A stretch of DNA of 7,281 bases from Rhodobiaceae bacterium UBA6963 (GCA_002450335.1 DJZB01000032.1:20903-28183), one strand, 5' to 3'; shown: positions 1 through 6,818, counted from the first letter of the stretch. Program-made: numbers and translations. Notes: generated by a model not told the origin, from the letters alone.

Positions 1-34
1 TAAGACGTGGTTCAATAAGACGTGTCAGTAAGAC
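1..34. repeat. Short direct repeats TAAGAC
   Basis: TAAGAC occurs at 1-6, 16-21 and 29-34. The first two copies extend to TAAGACGTG (1-9 and 16-24). Spacing is 15 and then 13 bases. The array touches the window edge, so its real extent cannot be seen. The copies are short and could be chance or regulator half-sites. Confidence 0.3.
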
Positions 35-70
35 TGAGTGATTGCTCTTAGGCTCAGGTTTTGTGGGTGA

Positions 71-99
71 TTGACAGTCAAATATTGCCGTAAAATACT
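71..99 (+). promoter_or_regulatory. Sigma-70-like promoter candidate
   Basis: A perfect TTGACA -35 hexamer at 71-76 is followed after 17 bases by AATACT at 94-99, which matches four of six positions of the -10 consensus. Transcription would start near 106 and run towards the chimeric gene, giving an untranslated leader of roughly 450 bases. A second TTGACA at 132-137 has no good -10 at normal spacing. Confidence 0.35.
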
Positions 100-211
100 A
101 GAGTAAAAAAAATTGTAAAAACCGTCTGGCGTTGACATTTTTTTAACCATCACATGATAGAAATGTTGTTGGTAAGTTTCGTGATGTTTGTTTTATCAGT
201 ATTTGTTACCA

Positions 212-232
212 GAAATTTTTTTGAAAAATTTC
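212..232. other. Perfect 9-bp AT-rich hairpin in the leader
   Basis: GAAATTTTT (212-220) and AAAAATTTC (224-232) are exact reverse complements around a TTG loop. There is no following T tract, so it is a poor intrinsic terminator. It could be a leader structure or a DNA-binding palindrome, or a chance product of AT-rich sequence. Confidence 0.35.
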
Positions 233-281
233 GTATTTAAGCAGAGTGATTTCAGGATTTGATTAATCTCTGCATCAGTAT

Positions 282-310
282 TTTCGGCATTTGAGTAGTT
301 TCGGCATTCG
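282..310. repeat. 12-base direct repeat TTTCGGCATTYG
   Basis: TTTCGGCATTTG (282-293) and TTTCGGCATTCG (299-310) differ at one base and start 17 bases apart. Two near-identical 12-mers in otherwise AT-rich sequence could be paired binding sites on nearly the same DNA face, or a small tandem duplication. No regulator can be named. Confidence 0.35.
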
Positions 311-558
311 TAAGATTTAAAAATAAAATTGAATGCCCCTTCTGTTGCTTCCGTAAAACCGTTTTTTGTCACATTTCGTTTCCGAGTTTGTTTTAGACGG
401 AAATTTGATTTGTGTTTGTCAACTTGTCACCTCTGGCTTTTCGTTCGGTTGCTTTCCCACAATTTAGTTTTAAGCGTTCGCCCAAAAATAATTACATGCA
501 TCGGCTGCCCACCAAGGGTTGGTCGGAAAGCAAAAATAGAAAAGTGGATTTTGAAAAT

Positions 559-1887
559 ATGTTTTTAGATCGTCGTTTTTTACAAAACAAGCTCCTCAGC
601 AGCTCCTCCTTTACATCCTTGGACACACTCAATCTTAATCGTGAGAAAAGCCTCAAGCTTATAAGTTCGCCTTATACGCTTTCTCCGATTCTAGCTGTTT
701 TGCTGGCTGCGTGTGGCGGTGGAGGAACAGTGAAAGTTCCGGTTTATATTACAGATCCAGATAGTCCAAATCCCAATCCAAGACCAGATACTGGTATGCC
801 GCCGGTGACACCGGATGGTGGTGGCCCAGGTGTCGGCCCGGGTGTTGGCCCAGGCGGTCCGGGTGATTTCAATGCACAGCCATTTAATATTTTCGTGGCT
901 GATGGCATCATTGAGGGTGCGCTTGTTTATGTTGATGTGGATGAAGATGTGAAAGCGACATTTGACGATAATGAAATTCAGCTTGTTGCATCTCTTGTCG
1001 CCATTGCCCGTTTGAAAGCCGAGGCTGAAGGGGCGGAGGAAATAACCTTCCCGCCCGGACTGGAAAATTCTGCGCTGGAAGTTGTAACGTCCGAACGGTC
1101 TCTTTTCAAAAAAAGAACTGGCGCATTAAACGCCAGCTTAACCGTTATTGACCAGAACATTCGAGAGAATGAGATGTTGGCTGAAAACCTTAAAGAGCGA
1201 GTGGAAATCATTAAACCCCTCGTTGAAAAAGGTTATGAACCAAAGCTTACATTGCTGGAACTCGAGTCGAATTATGAGCAAACCGTGTTGGCGGCACAAA
1301 AAGCGCGTGATGAATATAAAGCTACTGTTGATAATTTTCGCGCCGATGCGGCTAGTCAACTTGCTGAACATGAAGTTGCCGCCCGTCAAGCAGGTGCGCG
1401 CGAAGATGCTTATCTTGCGAAAGTTCGTCATGCTGATGTTCGCGCCCCCAGTAATGGCATTGTCACATCCGTGAAAGTTAAGACAGTCGGTGCGGTTTTG
1501 CAGGCCGGTACTGTATTGGCTGAAATCGTCCCCGACGAACAGAGTTTGCTGATTAGAGCCAGATTACCAGCAGATGATGTGGCCAATGTCTATCCTGGTC
1601 GAATTGCTCAGGTGTCGCTATCAACCTATGATGTTTCCCGTTACGGGTCGCTGGAAGGCCTCGTGCAACGCATTGCACAAAACACGACGCAGGAAGAAGG
1701 TATACCACCCTATTATGTGACCATGATTGAGGTGCCCAATCCGAAATTCTCAAAAAGCGAAACGCCTGTAGAGATTACGACAGGTACGCCGACAGTTATT
1801 GACATCATCGGCAAAAAGCGCACCGTGTTGAGCTATATTCTCACCCCACTAGAACGTGCGGCAGGTGTCGCATTTAGGGAGCAATAG
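559..1887 (+). CDS. Chimeric protein: T1SS adhesin-like N-terminus fused to truncated HlyD-family adaptor
   Basis: The frame encodes 442 aa from ATG 559. Residues about 28-56 carry a basic stretch, a short hydrophobic run and LLAACGGGG, which resembles a lipobox with Cys52. A Pro/Gly linker follows (67-102), including GPGVGPGVGPGGPG. Next, 'FVADGIIEGALVYVD' and the Asp-rich DVDEDVKATFDDNE (126-139) look like the opening of large secreted adhesins. From about residue 141 it becomes an HlyD adaptor: helical hairpin (about 143-291) with the turn-like LVEKGYEPKLTLLELE, second lipoyl half starting VRAPSNGIV (about 293-325), and a C-terminal beta domain with STYDVSRYGSLEG and a GKKRTVLSYIL ending. 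Family adaptors also have an N-terminal membrane helix, first lipoyl half and first part of the barrel; all are absent. It is therefore probably a deletion scar that cannot act as a normal adaptor. The frame is open back to GTG 412, but residues upstream of 559 look non-coding and GTGGA lies 10 bases before this ATG. ATG 496 is an alternative. Confidence 0.75.
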   Translation: MFLDRRFLQNKLLSSSSFTSLDTLNLNREKSLKLISSPYTLSPILAVLLAACGGGGTVKVPVYITDPDSPNPNPRPDTGMPPVTPDGGGPGVGPGVGPGGPGDFNAQPFNIFVADGIIEGALVYVDVDEDVKATFDDNEIQLVASLVAIARLKAEAEGAEEITFPPGLENSALEVVTSERSLFKKRTGALNASLTVIDQNIRENEMLAENLKERVEIIKPLVEKGYEPKLTLLELESNYEQTVLAAQKARDEYKATVDNFRADAASQLAEHEVAARQAGAREDAYLAKVRHADVRAPSNGIVTSVKVKTVGAVLQAGTVLAEIVPDEQSLLIRARLPADDVANVYPGRIAQVSLSTYDVSRYGSLEGLVQRIAQNTTQEEGIPPYYVTMIEVPNPKFSKSETPVEITTGTPTVIDIIGKKRTVLSYILTPLERAAGVAFREQ

Positions 1888-2623
1888 CGTTATCGCTTTT
1901 ACCAAGAAGCTGGGTAAGCCGGTCGATATGAGGCAGTAAATTAGAGACCATAATGGCAACCCCTTCTTGGTTTGGGTGAATAAGGTCGGGCTGATTGAGT
2001 GCGGGGTCTGCCGCCACGCCTTCAAGCAAGAATGGCATAAAGATTACATCATATTTTCCTGCCAGATATGGATAGATAGCATCAAATTTTTGAACATAAT
2101 CCTCGCCCATATTCCGCGGGGCGGCCATGCCAGCCAGCAGCACGGATATTCCGGTTTGATGAGCCTTGATGATTATGGCTTCAATATTTTTTCCGGTTGA
2201 CTCGGGGGGGACCCCGCGCAGTGCATCATTGCCGCCTAGAGCGATAATAAGTGCGTCTGTTTCTGCCGGGATTGACCAGTCAAACCTTGCCAACCCGCCG
2301 GCTGTTGTATCACCTGAAACCCCGGCATTAATGATATGAATTTTTTTCTTTTTATCAGTTTTTTTATCAAGGGCGGTTTGGAGTTGATCCGTTAACCCTT
2401 CGCCAATTGGCAAGCCATACCCCGCTGTCAGGCTATCCCCAAGCATGGTGATGACGATTGGTGCGGTCTCGCTTTTTGCCTTTTGAAGGCTAAAGCACAT
2501 TAAAATCGTGCAAAAAATGGAGATGTATAAAATAGGCGTCCAGAAACCTGAAATAATCGTATAGGTCTGGTATATACTCAAAGTCTTGAAGCCTTGAAAT
2601 AGTCTGGAGTGCTTGCCCAACAT
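1874..2623 (-). CDS. tesA: TesA-like SGNH/GDSL esterase (arylesterase / lysophospholipase)
   Basis: The product is 249 aa and has the SGNH hydrolase blocks in order: block I LGDSLTAGYG with nucleophile Ser64, block II NAGVSGDTT with Gly104, block III ALGGNDALRG with Asn132, and block V DLIHPNQEG with Asp213 and His216. This is the TesA/ApeA group, which hydrolyses thioesters, aryl esters and lysophospholipids in the periplasm. A hydrophobic segment (about 28-46) after basic residues is a probable signal peptide or anchor. The N-region is long, so TTG at 2581 is a possible alternative start. ATG 2623 is preferred because AGAAGGGA lies about 10 bases upstream. The frame is open further, to 2827, but that extension is the antisense of ybbA and should be ignored. 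A lysine-rich loop (KKTDKKKK, 87-94) is unusual. The gene diverges from ybbA, as in E. coli, and its 3' end overlaps the HlyD-like frame by 14 bases. Confidence 0.9.
   Translation of the reverse strand: MLGKHSRLFQGFKTLSIYQTYTIISGFWTPILYISIFCTILMCFSLQKAKSETAPIVITMLGDSLTAGYGLPIGEGLTDQLQTALDKKTDKKKKIHIINAGVSGDTTAGGLARFDWSIPAETDALIIALGGNDALRGVPPESTGKNIEAIIIKAHQTGISVLLAGMAAPRNMGEDYVQKFDAIYPYLAGKYDVIFMPFLLEGVAADPALNQPDLIHPNQEGVAIMVSNLLPHIDRLTQLLGKSDNAIAP
2568..2578 (+). promoter_or_regulatory. Possible -10 element for ybbA inside tesA
   Basis: TGGTATATACT contains TATACT (2573-2578, five of six consensus bases) and also TGG-TATATA, which fits an extended -10. No convincing -35 is seen 17 bases upstream. 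Because ybbA starts inside the tesA start codon, any ybbA promoter must lie within the 5' part of tesA, and this is the best candidate seen there. Confidence 0.2.
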
Positions 2624-3302
2624 GTCTGCTGATTCCCTTCTGGAAGTACAAAATTTACATGTCTCCTTGCCCAGCCTAGCCGGAGATGTCCATATCCTTA
2701 AGGGCATCGACCTGTCTGTCAAGAAAGGCGAGGCAATCGGTTTAACCGGCCCGTCCGGTTCAGGAAAATCGACTTTGCTCATGACGCTTGCCGGTCTGGA
2801 ACTACCAAGTGCAGGAAGCGTGGTCATGAACGGGCATTGTCTCTCTGATATGGATGAGGATTCGCTTGCGCGCTTCCGTCAAACGAATATTGGTATTGTT
2901 TTTCAATCTTTTCATCTCATCCCGACATTGACAGCATTTGAAAATGTGACACTCCCGCTGGAGCTTGCCGGTATGGGTAAAGATTATTTGGAAAAAGCGG
3001 AGGCTGCGCTTGCAAATGTCGGTCTCGCGCATCGACTGGATCATTACCCCGGGCAACTTTCCGGCGGCGAGCAACAACGTGTCGCTTTGGCGCGAGCGGT
3101 AATTGCTCAGCCTCCTGTTTTGCTGGCAGATGAACCGACGGGGAATCTCGACCAATCAAACGGGTCGCAAATTATGGATTTAATTTTCGGTCTGAAGGAT
3201 AGTCTGGGTGTGACGCTTATTATGGTGACGCATGATATGGGTCTGGCACAAAGATGTGATCGCATTATCCCTTTAAGCGATGGGATGATTGATGCCGGGT
3301 GA
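2622..3302 (+). CDS. ybbA: YbbA-type ABC transporter ATP-binding protein
   Basis: A 226-aa ATPase of the MacB/LolD/YbbA class, which powers FtsX-fold permeases in the inner membrane. All catalytic motifs are intact: Walker A GPSGSGKS (43-50), Q-loop Gln95 in VFQSFHLIP, signature LSGGEQ (146-151), Walker B VLLADE ending in Glu171, D-loop GNLD, and H-loop His204 in VTHD. The length is normal for the family. ATG 2622 is chosen because the N-terminus then begins just before the first conserved strand (LLEVQNL). GGAG at 2606-2609 is 12 bases away, a rather long spacing. A TTG at 2613 is also in frame but sits only 3 bases from that GGAG. The gene is followed closely by the permease, and the divergent tesA neighbour supports YbbA rather than LolD. 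The substrate is not determined by sequence. Confidence 0.93.
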   Translation: MSADSLLEVQNLHVSLPSLAGDVHILKGIDLSVKKGEAIGLTGPSGSGKSTLLMTLAGLELPSAGSVVMNGHCLSDMDEDSLARFRQTNIGIVFQSFHLIPTLTAFENVTLPLELAGMGKDYLEKAEAALANVGLAHRLDHYPGQLSGGEQQRVALARAVIAQPPVLLADEPTGNLDQSNGSQIMDLIFGLKDSLGVTLIMVTHDMGLAQRCDRIIPLSDGMIDAG

Positions 3303-3339
3303 TAAACAATCGTCAGGCTTAAATAACCTGAGAGCACCT

Positions 3340-5976
3340 ATGATGCCCCATTTAGCGGTTCGATTAGCCGTCCGTTTGGCATTTCGTGAACTTAAAGGTG
3401 GTATCCGGGGCTTTCGTATTTTTTTGGCATGCTTGGCACTTGGCGTCATGGCCATTGCCGGCGTGGGGTCGCTTTCAGAAGCGCTTGTTTCAGGATTGAA
3501 TTCAAAAGGCCAATCCATATTGGGTGGTGACCTTTCCATTACCATGATGCACCGCACTTTAAACGCTGACGAAGAAAAATGGTTACAGGCGCGTTATGAT
3601 ATCTCCTCATCAAATGAAATGCGCAGTATGGTGCGTTCCAGCCAAGCCGAAGAAAATGCTGAAACCGATCAGATGCGCCATGCTCTGGTTGAGTTAAAAG
3701 CCGTTGATTCTTTTTATCCGCTTTATGGCACATTAAGGATTAAACCTGCGATTGACCCGCGTGTGGCGTTAGGTTTACAGCAACCCAAATCTGCAGATGG
3801 CAATGAAAATGTAAACTATGGCGCTTTAGTTGAGCCGACCCTGCTGGAAACACTCGGCATTGAGGTGGGAGACACAATTAAAATCGGCTCCGGTTTTTTT
3901 CCGGTAACAGGTGTTATTCTTTCCGAGCCGGACAGGTTATCCGGTGGTTTTTCTATTGGGCCGCGGGTTCTACTGAATGAGGCTGGTGCGCGTCATTCAG
4001 GCCTTTATCAACCGGGCAGTTTTGTTGAAAACAATTACCGCCTGCGTTCTATAATCCCGCTTTCCGAGGGTGACCTGAAGGCCGCCAAAGTTGAAATGAA
4101 CGAAGCCTTTCCTGATGCTGGATGGCAAATTAAGGAACGTACAGATGCGTCGCCATCTTTGCGGCGCAGTATTGAACGCATGGCTATTTTCCTGACACTG
4201 GTTGGTCTGACAGCTCTGGTTGTTGGTGGGATTGGTGTCGGTAATGCTGTTCGCGCCTATCTTGATCATCGCCGTAATACCATTGCCATTATCAAGTCAC
4301 TTGGGGCGACGGGAACTTTGGTATTTTTGTTTTATATGCTGCAAATTTTTTTGATGGCTTTACTGGGAATTTTTCTTGGTCTTGCCTTGGGTGCGTTGAC
4401 ACCTTTATTGGCGAACGGACTATTGGCGTCGCTTCTTCCCTTTGACCTTGATATGCGCTTATTTCCTGCACCTTTAGCCGCTGCCACCGGATTTGGCCTA
4501 CTCACGGCAATCGGATTTGCATTAAACCCCTTGGCGCGGGCGCAGACTATTCCTGTGGCTAGCCTGTTTCGCGATAGCCTTGTGACGGAAAAAACAGTCC
4601 TCCCTCTCTGGGTGATGGGTCTTTATGCAATGTGTGTGCTTGGTCTTGTTTTGATTTCATTTTTAGTGGTCAGATATATTGAGATTACACTTTGGTTTCT
4701 TGCTGGCGTGACGGCCAGTTATCTTATTCTGAGGTTTGCGGCAGGCATTATTTCAAGCCTTGCGCGTTTAGCAGGACGTCGCCGTAAACTCCCAAGTCCG
4801 GAGTTTCGGATTGCCTTAAAAAATATTCATCGCCCCGATGCACCGACACAAGCTGTTATGTTGTCAGTCGGGCTGGCGGTGACATTGTTGTCAGTCATCT
4901 CTTTGGTTGACGGAAATCTTAAAGCCGAGATAGATGGCGATATTCCTGACATGGCGCCGTCCTTCTTTTTGCTGGATGTTCAAACGCAACAATTAGAGGG
5001 CGTAAAAAACCTTGCGAAAGCTTCCGATGGTTTTAGAGGGCTAAATACCAGCCCCATGTTGCGCGGTAAGTTGACACATGTGAATGGCGTGCCTTCTAGG
5101 GATGTTTCACCCGCGCCGGAAGCTGAATGGGTATTACGCGGCGATCGCGGGCTTACCTATGCTGCAGGCAAGCCAGAAGGTGTTGAGTTGACTGAGGGTG
5201 AATGGTGGCCGGCAGATTATAACGGTCCGCCTTTATTATCGATGGATTATGAGATTGCTGAAGGTCTGGGGCTTGCGCTTGGTGACACCGTCACTATGAA
5301 TGTGCTGGGGCGACCTTTTACAGCTGAAATTTTAAATATGCGAAAAGTTAACTGGGAGTCCATGGGCATTAATTTTGTCTTTCTCTTCTCACCTCAACCT
5401 CTGGCATCTGCCCCGCATGCCCATCTAATGACAATTTCATTAGACGATGTTGAATCTGAAAACGAGGGCGAGGTAATTCCAATAGGTGGAGAAGCCGCAC
5501 TTAGACGTGCTCTGATAAATGAATACCCGAATATCACCGTTATTCGCATTAAAGAGTCACTGGAAACCATAAAAGATATTCTTGATGATTTTGGTCTGGC
5601 AGTTCGCGCAATGAGTGCACTGTCAATCATTACGGGTATCCTTGTGCTGTCAGGAGCAATTGCAGGTGGGCATCGTAAACGTGTTTATGATGCAGTCATG
5701 ATGAAGGTATTGGGCGCGGAGAGGCGCAGGATTTTATATGTTTATCTGATTGAATACGGACTTACAGGGTTAGGTGCTGCATTGATTGCGGCATTTATCG
5801 GGACATTCGCTGCCTGGGCGATTGTAAAATTTGTACTGGGCATAGCTTGGGTAATGCTGCCGGGCACATTGGCTCTGACAATTATCTGCGCGACAGGGAT
5901 ATCTATGTTTCTCGGCCTTATGGGAACATGGCGCAGTCTCGGGGCTAAGGCCGCTCCCATATTGCGTTCAGACTAG
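3340..5976 (+). CDS. ybbP: YbbP-type ABC transporter permease (FtsX/MacB fold)
   Basis: A large inner-membrane permease of 878 aa. An N-terminal helix (about 26-46) is followed by a periplasmic MacB-like domain (about 47-280), then a first FtsX module with helices near 282-302, 326-350 and 377-397. Central helices lie around 422-443, 449-468 and 503-522. A second periplasmic domain (about 525-750) leads to a second FtsX module with helices near 757-777, 803-830 and 843-863. Each module has the cytoplasmic contact for the ATPase: AIIKSLGATG (316-325) and AVMMKVLGAERRRI (785-798). The tandem architecture and length fit YbbP, not LolC/E or MacB. ATG 3340 (or the adjacent 3343) is preferred because GAGAG sits 5-8 bases upstream and family members start just before the RLA.REL.GG..GFR motif. 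ATG 3292 (or TTG 3289) is in frame and would overlap the ybbA stop, so coupled translation is possible. The cargo is unknown; a lipid-like cargo is inferred from the esterase neighbour. Confidence 0.9.
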   Translation: MMPHLAVRLAVRLAFRELKGGIRGFRIFLACLALGVMAIAGVGSLSEALVSGLNSKGQSILGGDLSITMMHRTLNADEEKWLQARYDISSSNEMRSMVRSSQAEENAETDQMRHALVELKAVDSFYPLYGTLRIKPAIDPRVALGLQQPKSADGNENVNYGALVEPTLLETLGIEVGDTIKIGSGFFPVTGVILSEPDRLSGGFSIGPRVLLNEAGARHSGLYQPGSFVENNYRLRSIIPLSEGDLKAAKVEMNEAFPDAGWQIKERTDASPSLRRSIERMAIFLTLVGLTALVVGGIGVGNAVRAYLDHRRNTIAIIKSLGATGTLVFLFYMLQIFLMALLGIFLGLALGALTPLLANGLLASLLPFDLDMRLFPAPLAAATGFGLLTAIGFALNPLARAQTIPVASLFRDSLVTEKTVLPLWVMGLYAMCVLGLVLISFLVVRYIEITLWFLAGVTASYLILRFAAGIISSLARLAGRRRKLPSPEFRIALKNIHRPDAPTQAVMLSVGLAVTLLSVISLVDGNLKAEIDGDIPDMAPSFFLLDVQTQQLEGVKNLAKASDGFRGLNTSPMLRGKLTHVNGVPSRDVSPAPEAEWVLRGDRGLTYAAGKPEGVELTEGEWWPADYNGPPLLSMDYEIAEGLGLALGDTVTMNVLGRPFTAEILNMRKVNWESMGINFVFLFSPQPLASAPHAHLMTISLDDVESENEGEVIPIGGEAALRRALINEYPNITVIRIKESLETIKDILDDFGLAVRAMSALSIITGILVLSGAIAGGHRKRVYDAVMMKVLGAERRRILYVYLIEYGLTGLGAALIAAFIGTFAAWAIVKFVLGIAWVMLPGTLALTIICATGISMFLGLMGTWRSLGAKAAPILRSD

Positions 5977-5993
5977 ACAACAATTCAAAATCG

Positions 5994-6024
5994 CAAGGTT
6001 TTTACCAGTTAAGCCTTGAATTTT
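5994..6024 (+). terminator. Weak intrinsic terminator candidate after ybbP
   Basis: CAAGGTTT (5994-6001) pairs with AAGCCTTG (6011-6018), including one G-U pair, around a 9-base loop, and AATTTT follows. It starts 17 bases after the permease stop. The stem is AT-rich and the T tract is short, so termination may be partial and read-through into the next gene is possible. Confidence 0.4.
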
Positions 6025-6054
6025 AGCGGCTAACAACAGATATTAAGTAATATC
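6016..6054 (+). promoter_or_regulatory. Promoter and 16-base inverted repeat (operator candidate) upstream of BI-1 gene
   Basis: GATATTA (6039-6045) and TAATATC (6048-6054) form a perfect inverted repeat around AG. TTGAAT (6016-6021) and GATATT (6039-6044) sit 17 bases apart and each match four of six consensus promoter positions, so the repeat would overlap the -10. The repeat ends 17 bases before the ATG, just before the ribosome binding site. That position suits a repressor operator or a leader hairpin. The protein that would bind it is unknown. Confidence 0.35.
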
Positions 6055-6071
6055 AATTTGAAAGGTGATAC

Positions 6072-6788
6072 ATGTCTGATTTTGACAATATGAATTCTCA
6101 AAACCTCGCAGCAGAAGCGCGCAGTCGTGATATTGACGAAGGCCTGCGCATCTACATGCTTAAGGTTTACAACTACATGTCCGTTGGTTTGCTTGTAACG
6201 GCATTAGCTGCATTTTTTGGTGCGTCATCCGGTATTTATCAAGCTATTGCCAACACGCCGCTGGTTTGGGTCGTGATGTTTGCACCTCTCGGTCTTGTCC
6301 TTTATCTATCCGCTCGGATAAATAAAATGTCTGCAAATGCGGCGCGAACAACCTTCTTTACCTATTCAGGTATTATGGGTTTTTCTCTGTCCTATATTTT
6401 GCTGGTTTTCACACAAGAAAGCATTGTGACAACATTCTTGGTTACCTCCGCATCATTCGGTGCGCTTAGCCTTTATGGCTATACCACCAAGAAAGACCTG
6501 TCGGGTATGCGCTCATTCTTACTTATGGGGCTGTTCGGCATTATTCTGGCCTCCATCGTCAATATTTTCATGGCGAGCGCAGCGATGCATTTTGCGATTT
6601 CCGTGATCGGTGTGTTGCTTTTTGCGGCACTGACAGCTTATGACACTCAGGCGATTAAACAGATGTATTATGCAGGTGACACAAGGGAAATAGCTGAGAA
6701 GAAAGCAGTCCTCGGGGCATTGAGACTGTATCTTGATTTCGTAAATATGTTCCTCTTCTTGCTACAATTCCTCGGTAATCGAGACTAG
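6072..6788 (+). CDS. Bax inhibitor-1 / YbhL-YccA family integral membrane protein
   Basis: A 238-aa protein of the BI-1 (TMBIM) family. About 30 soluble N-terminal residues precede roughly seven membrane helices (near 36-50, 63-80, 94-113, 119-136, 148-166, 171-189 and 213-234). Family hallmarks are present: TAYDTQAIKQMY (188-199) and LRLYLDFVNMFLFLL (217-231). Asp191 and Asp222 correspond to the pair that forms the pH-sensing diaspartyl site in the Bacillus homologue YetJ, a calcium leak channel. By family analogy this is an inner-membrane ion-leak or stress-related protein, but its role in this organism is not shown. ATG 6072 has AAGG at 6062-6065 with a 6-base spacer. The gene looks monocistronic: a weak terminator and promoter candidate lie upstream and a strong terminator downstream. 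Confidence 0.93.
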   Translation: MSDFDNMNSQNLAAEARSRDIDEGLRIYMLKVYNYMSVGLLVTALAAFFGASSGIYQAIANTPLVWVVMFAPLGLVLYLSARINKMSANAARTTFFTYSGIMGFSLSYILLVFTQESIVTTFLVTSASFGALSLYGYTTKKDLSGMRSFLLMGLFGIILASIVNIFMASAAMHFAISVIGVLLFAALTAYDTQAIKQMYYAGDTREIAEKKAVLGALRLYLDFVNMFLFLLQFLGNRD

Positions 6789-6818
6789 TCAGAGTATCTA
6801 TTTACAGTTCAATCTGGT

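Larger units (their letters stand above)
1..558. other. AT-rich non-coding leader upstream of the chimeric gene
   Basis: No convincing gene is visible in this stretch of more than 550 bases. It is rich in T and A runs. The only forward open frames (from 329, and the part of the long frame between 412 and 558) have no family resemblance and no good ribosome binding site. It holds short direct repeats (1-34 and 282-310), a TTGACA promoter candidate (71-99), a perfect AT hairpin (212-232) and a second 6-bp hairpin (GCAGAG at 241-246 pairing with CTCTGC at 268-273). The likely role is the promoter and 5' untranslated leader of the gene starting at 559. That role is inferred from position only. 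Confidence 0.5.

Noticed and set aside
132..160. Second TTGACA as a promoter
   Set aside because: At 17-base spacing the -10 would be TGATAG, a poor match. CATGAT at 15 bases is closer in sequence but the spacing is too short.
282..310. CRISPR-like repeats
   Set aside because: There are only two 12-base copies, with a 5-base gap and no further units, far from CRISPR repeat length or number.
412..558. N-terminal extension of the chimeric gene from GTG 412
   Set aside because: The residues in this part look like translated non-coding sequence, and ATG 559 gives a more natural N-terminus with GTGGA upstream. ATG 496 remains possible.
329..568. 79-aa forward open frame in the leader
   Set aside because: It starts at a non-ATG codon, is rich in Phe, Arg and Cys with no family resemblance, has no clear ribosome binding site, and runs into the start of the better-supported gene at 559.
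812..870. Gly/Pro repeat as a mobile or phase-variable repeat
   Set aside because: The GGNCCNGG units are only about four imperfect copies and simply encode the GPGVGPG linker. There is no homopolymer or perfect short tandem array that would suggest slippage.
1148..1474. 108-aa forward frame inside the HlyD part
   Set aside because: It is the +1 shadow of the HlyD coding frame, which has clear family motifs throughout.
2624..2827. N-terminal extension of the esterase to 2827
   Set aside because: This part is antisense to the conserved ATPase N-terminus, including Walker A, and shows no signal peptide. ATG 2623 places a plausible signal segment before the GDSL domain.
2802..3159. Two minus-strand frames of 80-117 aa inside ybbA
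   Set aside because: They are antisense shadows of a gene with all ABC ATPase motifs intact.
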